NCBI GenBank assembly: GCA_965203835.1
Contig: OZ241919.1
Span: 1,860,001 to 1,924,000, forward strand
Reading direction: 5' to 3'
DNA: 64,000 bases
Source of the DNA: CBDCFV01 sp965203835
GTDB lineage: Bacteria; Chloroflexota; Dehalococcoidia; Lucifugimonadales; UBA3495
Shown here: piece by piece, positions 49,548 to 57,942 of the stretch
How positions within the stretch are numbered: the stretch's first letter is position 1
How the letters are laid out: every line of letters starts with the position of its first letter
Notes under the pieces: generated by a model
The model's database searches: none
What the model was told of the DNA's origin: nothing
What the model saw: the letters and a program-made list of their open reading frames with translations, nothing else
Program-made: the position numbers and the translations under genes

Positions 49548-50723
49548 TTAAGCCCTGTCAGGCTCCCAACCCCAGGAGCGGGGTCCCCAACCGGCCTCGA
49601 AGACCTGGCCTTTCTTTACCGTAAGGACTGGGACTACGGCCTTTTCCGTCCTCTTGGAGCCGCCCACCACGTCATGGACCACCCAGTCCCCCTCTTCGAT
49701 CCCCAGCACTGAGATGTCAGCTTGGCGACCCACCTCGAGGGTGCCCAACCGGTGTCCTTCGCCAATGGCGTTGGCTGGGTTTATAGTGGACATGGCCACA
49801 ACTTGGTCCAGGGTGAACTCCATCGCCAAGAAGCGAGTCATCATCTCGGTCATGCTGTGGACGGTCCGGATACGTCCCGGCAGGGTGAGGTCGGTGCTGA
49901 TGCAGTGAGGGACCAAGTCCTGGTCCAGCACACGCTGGCCAACATCGAAGCTGAAGTTGGACCTGCCGTGGGCCGTGTCCAGCCAGACGCCCCGGTCCTT
50001 CGCTTCCTTGGCCTCTGGTACCAGTTCGCCCTTCTCGTCCAGAACGCCGCCGGGGTTGGCGGTAAACAGGTGGGTGACGATGTCTCCTTCCTCCAGAATG
50101 GGCAGCAGTTCACGGACTACGTTAGGGTCGTACCGCTTTTCGGTGTCGCCGATGTGCACCATCAACTTGACCCCGGCCTCCTTGGCGGCCTTCTTGGCCA
50201 AGCGGGGCATTTCCATGCCCATTATCTCCAAGGCGGGAGAGACCATCCGGGCTTTTATGCCGGTTATCACGTCCCGGTTTTCGGAAACGACCCTGATGGT
50301 GTTGTCGAGGTCGATGCTGGACGGGCTGAATATGTCTGGCGTGGTGGCCAGCCCGGTGCGGCAGATGTGCAGGAAGCAGATAATCTCCGTCTCGTTGTTG
50401 GGGATGATGTGCTTGGGAAAGCCGCCGAAGGTGTCACATCCCGCGCTGCCCGCGTCCACCATCGTAGTGACGCCGGCGTTGACGCCGCCCAGATCAGCCC
50501 GCACCCCATTGCCGTTCACACCGTCGTAGACATGGGTATGAAGGTCTATCAGGCCGGGAGTCACCAGCTTGCCGGGCACATCGATCACGCGGGCAGCTTC
50601 TTCAACGGGGATCCCGGGGGCCACGCGGGCGATCTTTCCCGCCTCGACGGCGACATCGTTCAATGCGTGAATGCTTTGGGAGGGGTCGATGACCGTCCCA
50701 CCCCGTATCAGCAGATCGTACAT
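49548..50723 (-). CDS. Amidohydrolase/deacetylase family metallohydrolase
   Basis: A 391-residue dihydroorotase/imidase-like enzyme. The HxH metal site is LIDLHTHVY; a carboxylated Lys candidate lies in VITGIKARMV; other metal His are in LMVHIGDTE and DIVTHLFTANPGG, with a C-terminal Asp in CISTDLTLPGR. The first strand (LLIRGGTVIDPS) and LGTLEVGRQADISVL are typical. The SD AGGAGG for ATG 50723 lies within a sequence that is duplicated at the end of prs. Confidence 0.9.
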   Translation of the reverse strand: MYDLLIRGGTVIDPSQSIHALNDVAVEAGKIARVAPGIPVEEAARVIDVPGKLVTPGLIDLHTHVYDGVNGNGVRADLGGVNAGVTTMVDAGSAGCDTFGGFPKHIIPNNETEIICFLHICRTGLATTPDIFSPSSIDLDNTIRVVSENRDVITGIKARMVSPALEIMGMEMPRLAKKAAKEAGVKLMVHIGDTEKRYDPNVVRELLPILEEGDIVTHLFTANPGGVLDEKGELVPEAKEAKDRGVWLDTAHGRSNFSFDVGQRVLDQDLVPHCISTDLTLPGRIRTVHSMTEMMTRFLAMEFTLDQVVAMSTINPANAIGEGHRLGTLEVGRQADISVLGIEEGDWVVHDVVGGSKRTEKAVVPVLTVKKGQVFEAGWGPRSWGWEPDRA

Positions 50724-50731
50724 ACGTCGTT

Positions 50732-50833
50732 AGACCTCCTGGCTCAGTTGAACATCTCCTCGGCATTGGATTCCCGCCTTTGCGGGAATGACGGGTGGGT
50801 GGTCCAGACCTCCTGGCTCAATTGAACATCTCC
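50732..50833. repeat. 28-bp direct duplication flanking an interspersed-repeat copy
   Basis: Two 28-bp direct copies (50732-50759 and 50806-50833, one mismatch) of the prs 3' end plus the SD of the amidohydrolase gene enclose a 46-base insert that contains an ATTCCCGCCTTTGCGGGAAT repeat (50769-50788). The arrangement looks like a target duplication. Confidence 0.9.
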
Positions 50834-51768
50834 CCGACCGACAGGCCCTTGTGAATGCGGTAGATCGCCTCGCCGAGCAACGGCGCGACGGACAGCACCT
50901 TTATTTTTCCGTTGCGTTTTTCCGAGGACAGCGGGATGGTGTCGGTCACCACCACCTCGGAATACGGGCTCTTCGCCATGGTGCCCGCCCCGTTCCGGGA
51001 AAGCACCGGATGGGTGGCGCAGCAGTAGACCTCTTTCACCCCGTGGTCGGCCAAGGCAAGGGCGGCGTTGGACACGGTTCCGCCCGTATCTATTTCGTCG
51101 TCGAACGTCAACGCTATCTTACCCTCGACATCACCAATGACGTTCATGATTTCGCTGGTGTCGTTATTGCTCACCCGCCGTTTTTCAATGATGGCCAGCG
51201 GGACTTGCAGGCGTTCCGCAACGTCCCTGGCCTTCTTGCTGATGCCGATGTCCACCGCCACCACGACGAGGTCGGAAAGCTCCTTGGCCCTGAAATAGTC
51301 CGCCAGGATGGGCAGCGCCGTCAGTTCGTCTACCGGGATGTTGAAGAACCCCTGAATCTGCCCGGCGTGCAGGTCTATGGTGAGGAGCCTGTCGGCGCCG
51401 GCGGCGATCAGCAGATCGGCCACCAGCCTGGCGCTTATCGGCACCCTTGGCTGGTCCTTCTTGTCGGTGCGCCCGTAGCCGTAGTAGGGCACCACCGCGG
51501 TGATGCGGCCCGCCGACGCCCGCTTGCAGGCGTCGATCATTATGAGCAACTCCATCAGGTGGTCGTTGACCGGGGCGCAGGTGGGTTGAACTATGAAGAC
51601 ATCCCGTTGCCGGACATTCTCCTGGATGCGGACGAAGGTGTTGTCATTGGCGAACTTGAAGACATCGGCCTGACCCAGCGGTATGTCCAGGTACTGGCAT
51701 ACGGATTCAGCCAAGTCCCGGTGGGCGTTCCCGGAAAAGACTTTGAGTTCGTCGACAAAACCGTTCAT
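50818..51768 (-). CDS. prs: Ribose-phosphate pyrophosphokinase
   Basis: Makes PRPP from ribose 5-phosphate and ATP. The 316 residues carry RQRDVFIVQPTCAPVNDHLMEL, VVPYYGYGRTDKKDQPR, TIDLHAGQIQGFF and the PRPP loop DDEIDTGGTVSNAA. Its end (GEMFN) is duplicated downstream, where a repeat separates it from the amidohydrolase gene. Confidence 0.97.
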   Translation of the reverse strand: MNGFVDELKVFSGNAHRDLAESVCQYLDIPLGQADVFKFANDNTFVRIQENVRQRDVFIVQPTCAPVNDHLMELLIMIDACKRASAGRITAVVPYYGYGRTDKKDQPRVPISARLVADLLIAAGADRLLTIDLHAGQIQGFFNIPVDELTALPILADYFRAKELSDLVVVAVDIGISKKARDVAERLQVPLAIIEKRRVSNNDTSEIMNVIGDVEGKIALTFDDEIDTGGTVSNAALALADHGVKEVYCCATHPVLSRNGAGTMAKSPYSEVVVTDTIPLSSEKRNGKIKVLSVAPLLGEAIYRIHKGLSVGEMFN

Positions 51769-51915
51769 GATCGACCCTCGCTGCTTTGTTTCCCAGGCTC
51801 CCCGCTCCGCTCCACCACTTTCCTAATTTTCCATCGCCCGTCCCCGACGGTCAATCACGCCCGGCAACGAGAGACGGCAGATTATAGCATAGGCCAAAGA
51901 CGTGGTTAAACGACG

Positions 51916-51938
51916 AAGCCCCCCTACTTCCGGGGCTT
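51916..51938. terminator. Possible terminator in the prs-HAD gap
   Basis: AAGCCCC/GGGGCTT stem (51916-51922 with 51932-51938), followed by TTCG. The gap of 291 bases between prs and the HAD gene otherwise holds only the repeat at 51998. Confidence 0.45.
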
Positions 51939-51997
51939 TTCGAAGTGGTTTTCCATAGACTGATCCAGGCCCAATCCCCCTTCTCCACGAGGGTAGT

Positions 51998-52024
51998 CGT
52001 CATTCCCGCGCAGGCGGGAATCCA
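51998..52024. repeat. Interspersed-repeat copy upstream of prs
   Basis: CGTCATTCCCGCGCAGGCGG followed by GAATCCA, consensus form with GCAG loop. Confidence 0.85.
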
Positions 52025-52059
52025 CATGCGCTTGGGGCAAAGCCCTCAGGGGCCGTTGC

Positions 52060-52773
52060 TCAAGACCCCAGTTGGTTGGCCAAGTCCACGAAGTCGTTGG
52101 CGACTATGTCGAAGGACGGGTCGGGCGTCGGGTCGGGGATGTTGTTGGGGCCGCGCTCCATGGGCCGGGGGACGAACGCCGACTTCAAGCCCACTTTCTG
52201 AGACGCCAGCAGGTCGTTCTGGTGGGCCGCCACCATCATGACCTGTTCCGGGCGCAGCATCAGCAGGTCCACCGCTTTCTGGTAGCTTTCCGGGTCCGGC
52301 TTGTAGTGCTTGGCAAGCTCCGCTCCCAGGATGCAGTCCCACGGCAGGCCTCCGTTCTTGGCCATGTTGGTCATCATTGCCACGTTGCCGTTGGACATGG
52401 GGGCCAGTACGAAGCGGCGCTTCAAGCGGTACAGCCCGGGCACCGAGTCCGGCCATGGGTCCAACCGGTGCCAAGCCCGGTTGAATTCGTCCTTTTCCTC
52501 GTCGCTGATCCCGTAGATTTCGAACTCGGTCAATACCTCGTCCAACGCCATGCGGTGCAGACCGTCCAGGTTTGTCCACGGCAACTCGCCGGTGCGGACC
52601 TTGTTCATAAAGGGCTGGTACTTGCTTCGCCAAGCGTCGGCGAAGGCCTCCCAGTCGGCCTCGATGCCGTGAGCTTTGCCAAACTGTTTGCCTTGCCGTG
52701 TGATTGAAGTGCGCCAATCTACGACGGTGCCAAACACGTCGAAAATGAGTGCTTTCACATCTGAAGAGTCCAT
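52060..52773 (-). CDS. HAD-superfamily haloacid dehalogenase-like hydrolase (type II)
   Basis: A 237-residue hydrolase of the HAD fold: nucleophile D12 in FDVFGTVVDWR, then the MSNGN motif II, the Lys in AKHYKPDP, and the closing VMMVAAHQNDLLASQKVG. The Asn-rich MSNGN and the pattern GLKSAFVPRP resemble L-2-haloacid dehalogenases. SD AAGGAG before ATG 52773; the long frame upstream is repeat-derived. It may release halide, but phosphatase activity is not excluded. Confidence 0.9.
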   Translation of the reverse strand: MDSSDVKALIFDVFGTVVDWRTSITRQGKQFGKAHGIEADWEAFADAWRSKYQPFMNKVRTGELPWTNLDGLHRMALDEVLTEFEIYGISDEEKDEFNRAWHRLDPWPDSVPGLYRLKRRFVLAPMSNGNVAMMTNMAKNGGLPWDCILGAELAKHYKPDPESYQKAVDLLMLRPEQVMMVAAHQNDLLASQKVGLKSAFVPRPMERGPNNIPDPTPDPSFDIVANDFVDLANQLGS

Positions 52774-52788
52774 ATCTTTTCCTCTCCT

Positions 52789-52865
52789 TCCCCGGCTTTC
52801 CCGCACAGTCTGCCCCAATGGTTTCCCGCCTTCGCGGGAAAGACAGAAGGGGGGCGGGAAATCCG
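52789..52865. repeat. Compound interspersed repeat upstream of the HAD gene
   Basis: Two arms (CTTTCCCGCACAGTC with TTTCCCGCCTTCGCGGGAAA) joined by a GCCCCAATG linker; the compound type. Confidence 0.75.
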
Positions 52866-52981
52866 GGGCATCTCCTGATGGAAACGCTTGATGATAACGT
52901 TCCCTTTTGAATTTACCTGCCTCCGCCTGGGTCAATGGCCGCACGATAGCCGCCGCCGGAATACTTGTCAAACGCCGGTGG

Positions 52982-52987
52982 TATAAT
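52982..52987 (+). promoter_or_regulatory. Candidate -10 box for the nucleoside hydrolase gene
   Basis: TATAAT 35 bases upstream of TTG 53022. A TTGTCA at 52965-52970 is too close to be its -35. Confidence 0.35.
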
Positions 52988-53021
52988 CCGCGCCAGTCCA
53001 TCCAGCCTGTCGGGGGCTTCG

Positions 53022-53984
53022 TTGAAACGAGTCATTATCGACACTGACCCTGGGATCGACGACGCGGCGGCCATCCTGTTTGCCTTGGCCAGCCCGGAGT
53101 TGTTGGTAGAGGCGCTCACTACCGTCTTCGGCAACGGCCCCCTGGAGATGTGCACCACCAACGCCCGCCGCATTCTGCAAGCCGCCGGGAGGACCGACAT
53201 TCCCATATACCAGGGCGCGGGAAGGCCGTTGATACGCGAACCCAACGCCGGGTGGGCCCTCCACGTACATGGGCCTGACGGCCTGGGGGACGCCGGTTCG
53301 CCGGACTCGCCAGAGGAAACGACACAGCCGGCGTCCCAGCACGCCGCGCTGAAAATAATCGAGCTGGTGATGGCGTCTCCGGGAGAGTTGACCATCCTGG
53401 CACTGGGGCGGTTGACCAACGTAGCCTTGGCCATGCGTATCGAGCCTCAGTTGGCCCAGTCGGTCGCCGGGATAATCGTGATGGGCGGCGCGGTCAACGT
53501 TCCCGGAAACGTGTCCCCGGTGGCGTCGGCCAACCTCTACGAAGACCCGGAAGCAGCCAGCATAGTCTATGAGTCCGAGGCGCCCTTGGTGCAGGTAGGG
53601 TTGGATGTCTGCAACCAAGTGACCATCGCACGGTCCCAGCTTGAGCGCATCCGCCAATCGGGGACTGCTGCGGCACAGTTATTGACTTCCGCCACACCAT
53701 TCCTGCAACAGTCCTACGTTGACCGGGGCCTTCAAGCCCAAGCCGACGGCGCCCGTTACAACGACCTCCCCGCCGCGGCCTACGCTGTTGCGCCGGACTG
53801 GTTCGGCTGGACCGACTTCTACGTCCAGATTGAGACGAACAGCCCAATCACCCGCGGTCAGACGGTGGCAAACCTCCAGGCCCCGGACGGAAAATCTCTC
53901 AACGTCAAGGTGTGCCTGGAGGTCAACGCTACGGAATTAGCGGAAACTTTCACCCAAAGGGTGAGCGAGTACCGCCCAGCCTGA
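53022..53984 (+). CDS. Nucleoside hydrolase (inosine-uridine preferring type)
   Basis: Hydrolyses ribonucleosides to base plus ribose. The 320 residues start at TTG 53022, giving LKRVIIDTDPGIDDAAAILFAL with the calcium-site Asp cluster; HVHGPDGLGD, IIVMGGAVNVPGNVSPVASANLYEDPEAA and LDVCNQVTIA are other family motifs. Substrate specificity unknown. The stop lies 7 bases before the convergent peroxiredoxin. Confidence 0.93.
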   Translation: MKRVIIDTDPGIDDAAAILFALASPELLVEALTTVFGNGPLEMCTTNARRILQAAGRTDIPIYQGAGRPLIREPNAGWALHVHGPDGLGDAGSPDSPEETTQPASQHAALKIIELVMASPGELTILALGRLTNVALAMRIEPQLAQSVAGIIVMGGAVNVPGNVSPVASANLYEDPEAASIVYESEAPLVQVGLDVCNQVTIARSQLERIRQSGTAAAQLLTSATPFLQQSYVDRGLQAQADGARYNDLPAAAYAVAPDWFGWTDFYVQIETNSPITRGQTVANLQAPDGKSLNVKVCLEVNATELAETFTQRVSEYRPA

Positions 53985-53990
53985 CGGGCG

Positions 53991-54464
53991 TCAGCCCAAT
54001 CCGCTCAGCGCGGCCATCACCGCATCATAGTCCGGCTCCACGCCAGGGTTGGGCGCGATCCAGCTATAGCGCACGGTCCCGCCCCCGTCGACGATGAACA
54101 CGGCCCTCTGCGACGCGGTGTAGCCCTCCATGCCGGCGAAGTTGGGTATGCCAAGGCCGTACTGTTCCACAACCTGACGGCTGTAGTCGCACAACAACGG
54201 AAAGTTCAGATTGTTCTGGTCACTGAAGGCCTTCTGCGCGAAGGCGCCGTCCACGCTGATTCCCAGTACCTGGGCGTTCAACGATTCAAACTGCCCCATG
54301 CCGTCCCGCAGGGTGCACATCTCGGTGGTGCAGACGCCGGTGAAGGCGCCGGGGAAAAAGGCCAGCACCACGTTCTTGCCGCTATAGTCGCTGAGGGAAC
54401 GCTGTTGACGGTCGGCGTCGTGCAAAGTGAATCCCGGCGCCGCCTGTCCTACTTCAACCGCCAT
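53991..54464 (-). CDS. Peroxiredoxin (AhpC/TSA, Prx5-like)
   Basis: A 157-residue thiol peroxidase. Peroxidatic Cys C45 sits in PGAFTGVCTTEMC (C50 in the next turn), a motif of the AhpE/BCP clan. Removes H2O2 and organic peroxides; electron donor not identified, but the thioredoxin-fold protein at 43581 lacks the second Cys and is unlikely to serve. Confidence 0.93.
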   Translation of the reverse strand: MAVEVGQAAPGFTLHDADRQQRSLSDYSGKNVVLAFFPGAFTGVCTTEMCTLRDGMGQFESLNAQVLGISVDGAFAQKAFSDQNNLNFPLLCDYSRQVVEQYGLGIPNFAGMEGYTASQRAVFIVDGGGTVRYSWIAPNPGVEPDYDAVMAALSGLG

Positions 54465-54511
54465 GGAAATACCTCCTCTTGAATTGCGTAAATGTGGTAG
54501 CCGTCCAGACG

Positions 54512-54532
54512 CAGGGCGCGATGTGCGCCCTG
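54512..54532. promoter_or_regulatory. Hairpin upstream of the peroxiredoxin gene
   Basis: CAGGGCGC/GCGCCCTG stem with a 5-base loop, 48 bases upstream of the peroxiredoxin start. Possible operator; the surrounding 249-base gap has no other feature I can support. Confidence 0.4.
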
Positions 54533-54713
54533 ACGCGGTTCACACGGCCACGTTTTCCATTTCGTTGGTATGTTAACACAAGGCCCCGACGGCGATGCGC
54601 GGGCCGGTCCCAATAAGACCGTTGGCCTCCACCTTTCCAAACAGGACCTTGAGAAAATTTTGCTACTACACGGTGAGCGGAAAACTGACGGGCTATAACT
54701 ATGTGGCGAATGC

Positions 54714-54821
54714 CTACTCCCGGTCGTCCTCGTCCCAATCCTCTTCGGTTTGGTCTTCAGGCTCTACGAAATCGTCATAAAGTTCTTCGTCAAACAACCT
54801 GGCTGACACAACTTCGGTCAC
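54714..54821 (-). CDS. Possible small acidic protein (35 residues or longer)
   Basis: A minus-strand frame with strong coding look, ending VEPEDQTEEDWDEDDRE. GTG 54821 is the only start I see, but it lies 18 bases past a perfect GGAGGAG (54840-54846), too far for a normal SD. Either the start is unusual or the frame is broken. It follows the 54852-55487 gene by 30 bases. Confidence 0.35.
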   Translation of the reverse strand: MTEVVSARLFDEELYDDFVEPEDQTEEDWDEDDRE

Positions 54822-54851
54822 GGGGATTACGACCCTAAACTCCTCCGAGCT

Positions 54852-55487
54852 CTACCTATCAGCGTCGTCGTCTGATCTCCTGCGTTCATCATACTCGAGG
54901 AACTCCCAAATGACGGGCAAATAGTCTATTTCGATATTCAGGTTTAAGGTCTTCTCATCACGGTAGCCGCTATAGATGGGGATTAAGGCCACGTCGGATT
55001 CGGAGTTGGTTCCAATCCCGCTCTCTAATCCCAAGCCTATGTATATTTTTCTGTTGCGTAGAGTAACCTCGACTGGAACCTGGTCGTCAATCGATTCCTG
55101 AATTAGCAATTCTATGTGGTCGCCAGCCTCCTTGGCTGCCCTTTCGGCCCCTTTTTGATCATCATAGAATGCATTGAAGAACACGGGCAGCACGACAGCA
55201 AGAACCAAGCTCAATAGCACTTCTACAGTGAAGGGATCTTGGAACAGCGCTTCCAGAGGGAACGGCTCCCGGAGAAACGACTCCCAGAGGCTGGAGAAAA
55301 GCGTACAGCGACCTTCTAAGAGAAGCGTAATGACACGGGATAGGAAGGACAGGAAGAGACCGACCACCGCGGAACGGAACAGAAGACGGTAGCCCGATTC
55401 TCGGACCGCCTGATAACGTGTGTAGTTCCAATGAGTAAGAAACCAATATCCTCCCACCGCGGGGAGTAGCAGAAGGCTGAGCGTCAA
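54852..55487 (-). CDS. Unknown membrane-anchored protein
   Basis: No named family. Three N-terminal hydrophobic segments (about residues 2-16, 38-57, 88-107), then a soluble domain with VEVTLRNRKIYIGLGLESGI and LIPIYSGYRDEKTLNLNIEIDYLPVIWEF, and an acidic, Arg-rich end. The pattern of a membrane anchor plus a small beta domain recalls proteins from mobile or plasmid DNA. AT-richer than neighbours. Second gene of a three-gene minus-strand cluster. Confidence 0.6.
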   Translation of the reverse strand: MTLSLLLLPAVGGYWFLTHWNYTRYQAVRESGYRLLFRSAVVGLFLSFLSRVITLLLEGRCTLFSSLWESFLREPFPLEALFQDPFTVEVLLSLVLAVVLPVFFNAFYDDQKGAERAAKEAGDHIELLIQESIDDQVPVEVTLRNRKIYIGLGLESGIGTNSESDVALIPIYSGYRDEKTLNLNIEIDYLPVIWEFLEYDERRRSDDDADR

Positions 55488-55501
55488 CTATCGAGTAACC
55501 G

Positions 55502-55705
55502 TTATACGCTTCTGGAGGTAGGTCTACGCCCACGCCTTATCTTCTTCATTTTCCTGATGAGCGCCCGTCCTCTCTTGCTACGAAGCAGCTCATCGGCATT
55601 CACGTAGCGGGACCCATTCTTTCGCACATAAACCCGCGGACGCTCTGGGATCTCATTCTCCTTGTTGGCCGTTTTACGCCCCCACGGCCAATTCGTAACC
55701 GCCAT
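55502..55705 (-). CDS. Small basic protein, unknown
   Basis: 67 residues from ATG 55705, with GGAGGAG four to five bases upstream. Strongly basic at the C-terminus (RGRALIRKMKKIRRGRRPT) and with PRVYVRKNGSRYVNADELLRSKRG in the middle, so possibly nucleic-acid binding. First gene of the cluster with 54852. A 328-base gap upstream (to 56034) holds no gene that I can support. Confidence 0.55.
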   Translation of the reverse strand: MAVTNWPWGRKTANKENEIPERPRVYVRKNGSRYVNADELLRSKRGRALIRKMKKIRRGRRPTSRSV

Positions 55706-56033
55706 AGCACTCCTCCCCCAACAGCTCGTCCCAACCTCCGAAGCTTGCCTCACCAAGCTGTCCTGTATTTGTAAATTTATCAATGACGTGTCGCTTACTC
55801 TAGCACATCTTACGAAGCAACGTGATTCTACCCGGGCCTATGAGTCGACTGGTCAGATCAATCAACTCCTCCTGGGAAGCCCCAGCTAATTTCACAAGCA
55901 GTTTCACGCTTGTAGCCTATCTGCCTCATCAGATTTAGACCAGTCTGAACAGTCACCTCCCCTCGTTTCACTTGCCACTGGCCTGATTACGGCGTATAAC
56001 TTGACCAACAAGCCACGCCACAGGAGTAATAGT

Positions 56034-57818
56034 ATGACGAGCGCCTCCTCCCACCATACCCGCGGCAGCCAGGGCGAATTTTCTCACCGTCCGATGGTCT
56101 GGGGAACCCACTACATGGTGGGCGCGGGCACTCAACTTACCGCCCAAGCCGGTATGCGCATCCTCACTCAAGGCGGCAACGCCGTGGACGCGGCCGTTGG
56201 CAGCGCCTTTGCCGCCGGCGTCATGGAACCCACGGCCCACTACTCCCTCGGCGGCGAGGTGGCCTTCCTGTTCTACGACGCCTCCACTAAGCGGGTCCAT
56301 TCGGTAGTGGGCCAAGGTTGGGCTGCAAAGGCCGCCACCGCCGATCACTACCTGGAGACTTGGGGAGAGATTCCTCCGGGCGTTCTGAGCAGCACGGTTC
56401 CCGGAGTTATCTCGGCACTGCTGGCGATGCTGGAAGCCCACGGGACCATGAGCTTCAGCCAGGTTGTGGAAAGCGCCCAGTCGCTGGCAGCCAATGGCTT
56501 CCCGGCCTACCAGTTGCTGTGCCGGACCATCGCCGCTCCGGACCGGCTCAACAACATCAAGAAATATCCCACGTCGAGCAAGGTCTACCTGCCCGGCGGG
56601 CACCCCCCCATCCTGGGCACCAAGTTCGTTCAAGAGGACCTGGGCCGGACGCTGGGGGCGATGATGCACGCCGAACAACAGGCCTTGGGCCAAGGGGCCA
56701 CCCGCAGCGCGGCCATCAACGCCGCCCGCGATGTGTTCTACAAGGGCGACGTTGCCCGCCGCATGGTTGCGGCGTTGCAGGACCTGGGTGGCCTGTACAC
56801 CTATGAGGACTTCGCCGAGTACGAGTCGCCGGCGGAAGAGCCGATATCCGTCACGTATCGCGACTACGAAATTTTTACCAACCGGACCTGGACACAGGGC
56901 ATCACCCTGTTGCAGGCCCTGAAAATCCTGGAGGGCTACGACCTGGGGGCCATGGGCCACAACAGCGCCCAAGCCCTGCACCTGCAAGTGGAGGCCCTGA
57001 AGCTGGCCTTCGCCGACAGGGAGCGCTACGCGGGAGACCCGGCCCACGTCGACGTGCCGGTGGAGGGACTGCTTTCCGCCGAGTACGCCGCGTTGAGGCG
57101 GGGCCTGATAGACCCTAATAAGGCACAGGCAGACTACCCGGCGGGCGACCCTCGCGGTATGAAGGCTGTGGTCGACGGTCGACGCTCTGCCGAGGCCGAT
57201 GCTTTCGTTGGAGCCGTCGGCGGCGACGAGGACGGCACCACCTACCTGTCCACGGTGGACTCCCAAGGCAACGTAGTATCGGCCACGCCCAGCAGCTTCC
57301 AGGCGCTGCCTCAAGGAATGATACTGGGCGACACCGGCATACTGCTCAACGCCCGCGGCTGCTACTTCTGGCTGGACGAGGACAACCCCAACGTCATCGC
57401 GCCTCACAAGCGACCGAGGACGACGCCGTGTACCTTCATAATCATGAAGAACGGCCGCCCCTTTATGACCTTGGGAACTCCGGGCGGCGACAGCCAGCCC
57501 CAGAGCAATCTGCAAGTCTTCAACAACATCGCGGACTTCGGAATGAACGTGCAGGAGGCGGTGGAAGCGCCTCGGTTCTGCGGCTACAGCTTCCCCCGGT
57601 CTCCTTGGCCGCACCGCACCTATCCCAACCGCTTGGTCGTGGAGGAGCGGGTTTCGCCGCAAACGGCGGACGAGTTGAGAGACAAGGGCCACGAGGTGGA
57701 GACCACCGGCCCATGGGGCGTATCCAACGGCTTCGCCCCCATACTGATAGACCCGGACAACGGCGTTTACCACGGCGGCGCAGACCCCCGCAAGGAATCG
57801 GTCATGCTGGGGTGGTGA
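56034..57818 (+). CDS. Gamma-glutamyltranspeptidase family protein
   Basis: A 594-residue N-terminal-nucleophile hydrolase. The precursor cleaves itself before T402 in DGTTYLSTVDSQGNVVSATP. LTQGGNAVDAAV near residue 42 and the C-terminal GTPGGDSQPQSNLQVFNNI are family landmarks. No signal peptide is seen, so unlike E. coli GGT it may be cytoplasmic, as in the YwrD group. SD AGGAG before ATG 56034. Acts on glutathione or gamma-glutamyl amides, specificity unknown. Confidence 0.92.
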   Translation: MTSASSHHTRGSQGEFSHRPMVWGTHYMVGAGTQLTAQAGMRILTQGGNAVDAAVGSAFAAGVMEPTAHYSLGGEVAFLFYDASTKRVHSVVGQGWAAKAATADHYLETWGEIPPGVLSSTVPGVISALLAMLEAHGTMSFSQVVESAQSLAANGFPAYQLLCRTIAAPDRLNNIKKYPTSSKVYLPGGHPPILGTKFVQEDLGRTLGAMMHAEQQALGQGATRSAAINAARDVFYKGDVARRMVAALQDLGGLYTYEDFAEYESPAEEPISVTYRDYEIFTNRTWTQGITLLQALKILEGYDLGAMGHNSAQALHLQVEALKLAFADRERYAGDPAHVDVPVEGLLSAEYAALRRGLIDPNKAQADYPAGDPRGMKAVVDGRRSAEADAFVGAVGGDEDGTTYLSTVDSQGNVVSATPSSFQALPQGMILGDTGILLNARGCYFWLDEDNPNVIAPHKRPRTTPCTFIIMKNGRPFMTLGTPGGDSQPQSNLQVFNNIADFGMNVQEAVEAPRFCGYSFPRSPWPHRTYPNRLVVEERVSPQTADELRDKGHEVETTGPWGVSNGFAPILIDPDNGVYHGGADPRKESVMLGW

Positions 57819-57830
57819 CCCTTCCATTCC

Positions 57831-57907
57831 GTCATTCCCGCGCAGGAACAGCCTGCCCCCGCGAACTGGTGGGGGTCACCCCCGCGAAGGCGAGGGCGGG
57901 AATCCAT
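57831..57907. repeat. Compound interspersed repeat between GGT and acyl-CoA dehydrogenase genes
   Basis: Starts CGTCATTCCCGCGCAGGAAC, ends AGGGCGGGAATCCATC, with an inserted CCCCCGCGAA-linker; the longest compound layout in the window. Confidence 0.8.
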
Positions 57908-57942
57908 CTCATCGTTGATGAATTTCAGACAAGGAGCAACCC

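Noticed and set aside
52965..52987. TTGTCA-TATAAT as a full promoter for the nucleoside hydrolase gene
   Set aside because: The spacer is 11 bases, too short for a sigma-70 promoter; only the -10 box is listed.
55968..57827. A 619-codon open frame on the minus strand
   Set aside because: Fully antisense to the gamma-glutamyltranspeptidase gene; composition is Gly/Arg/His/Val-rich, typical of a shadow frame.
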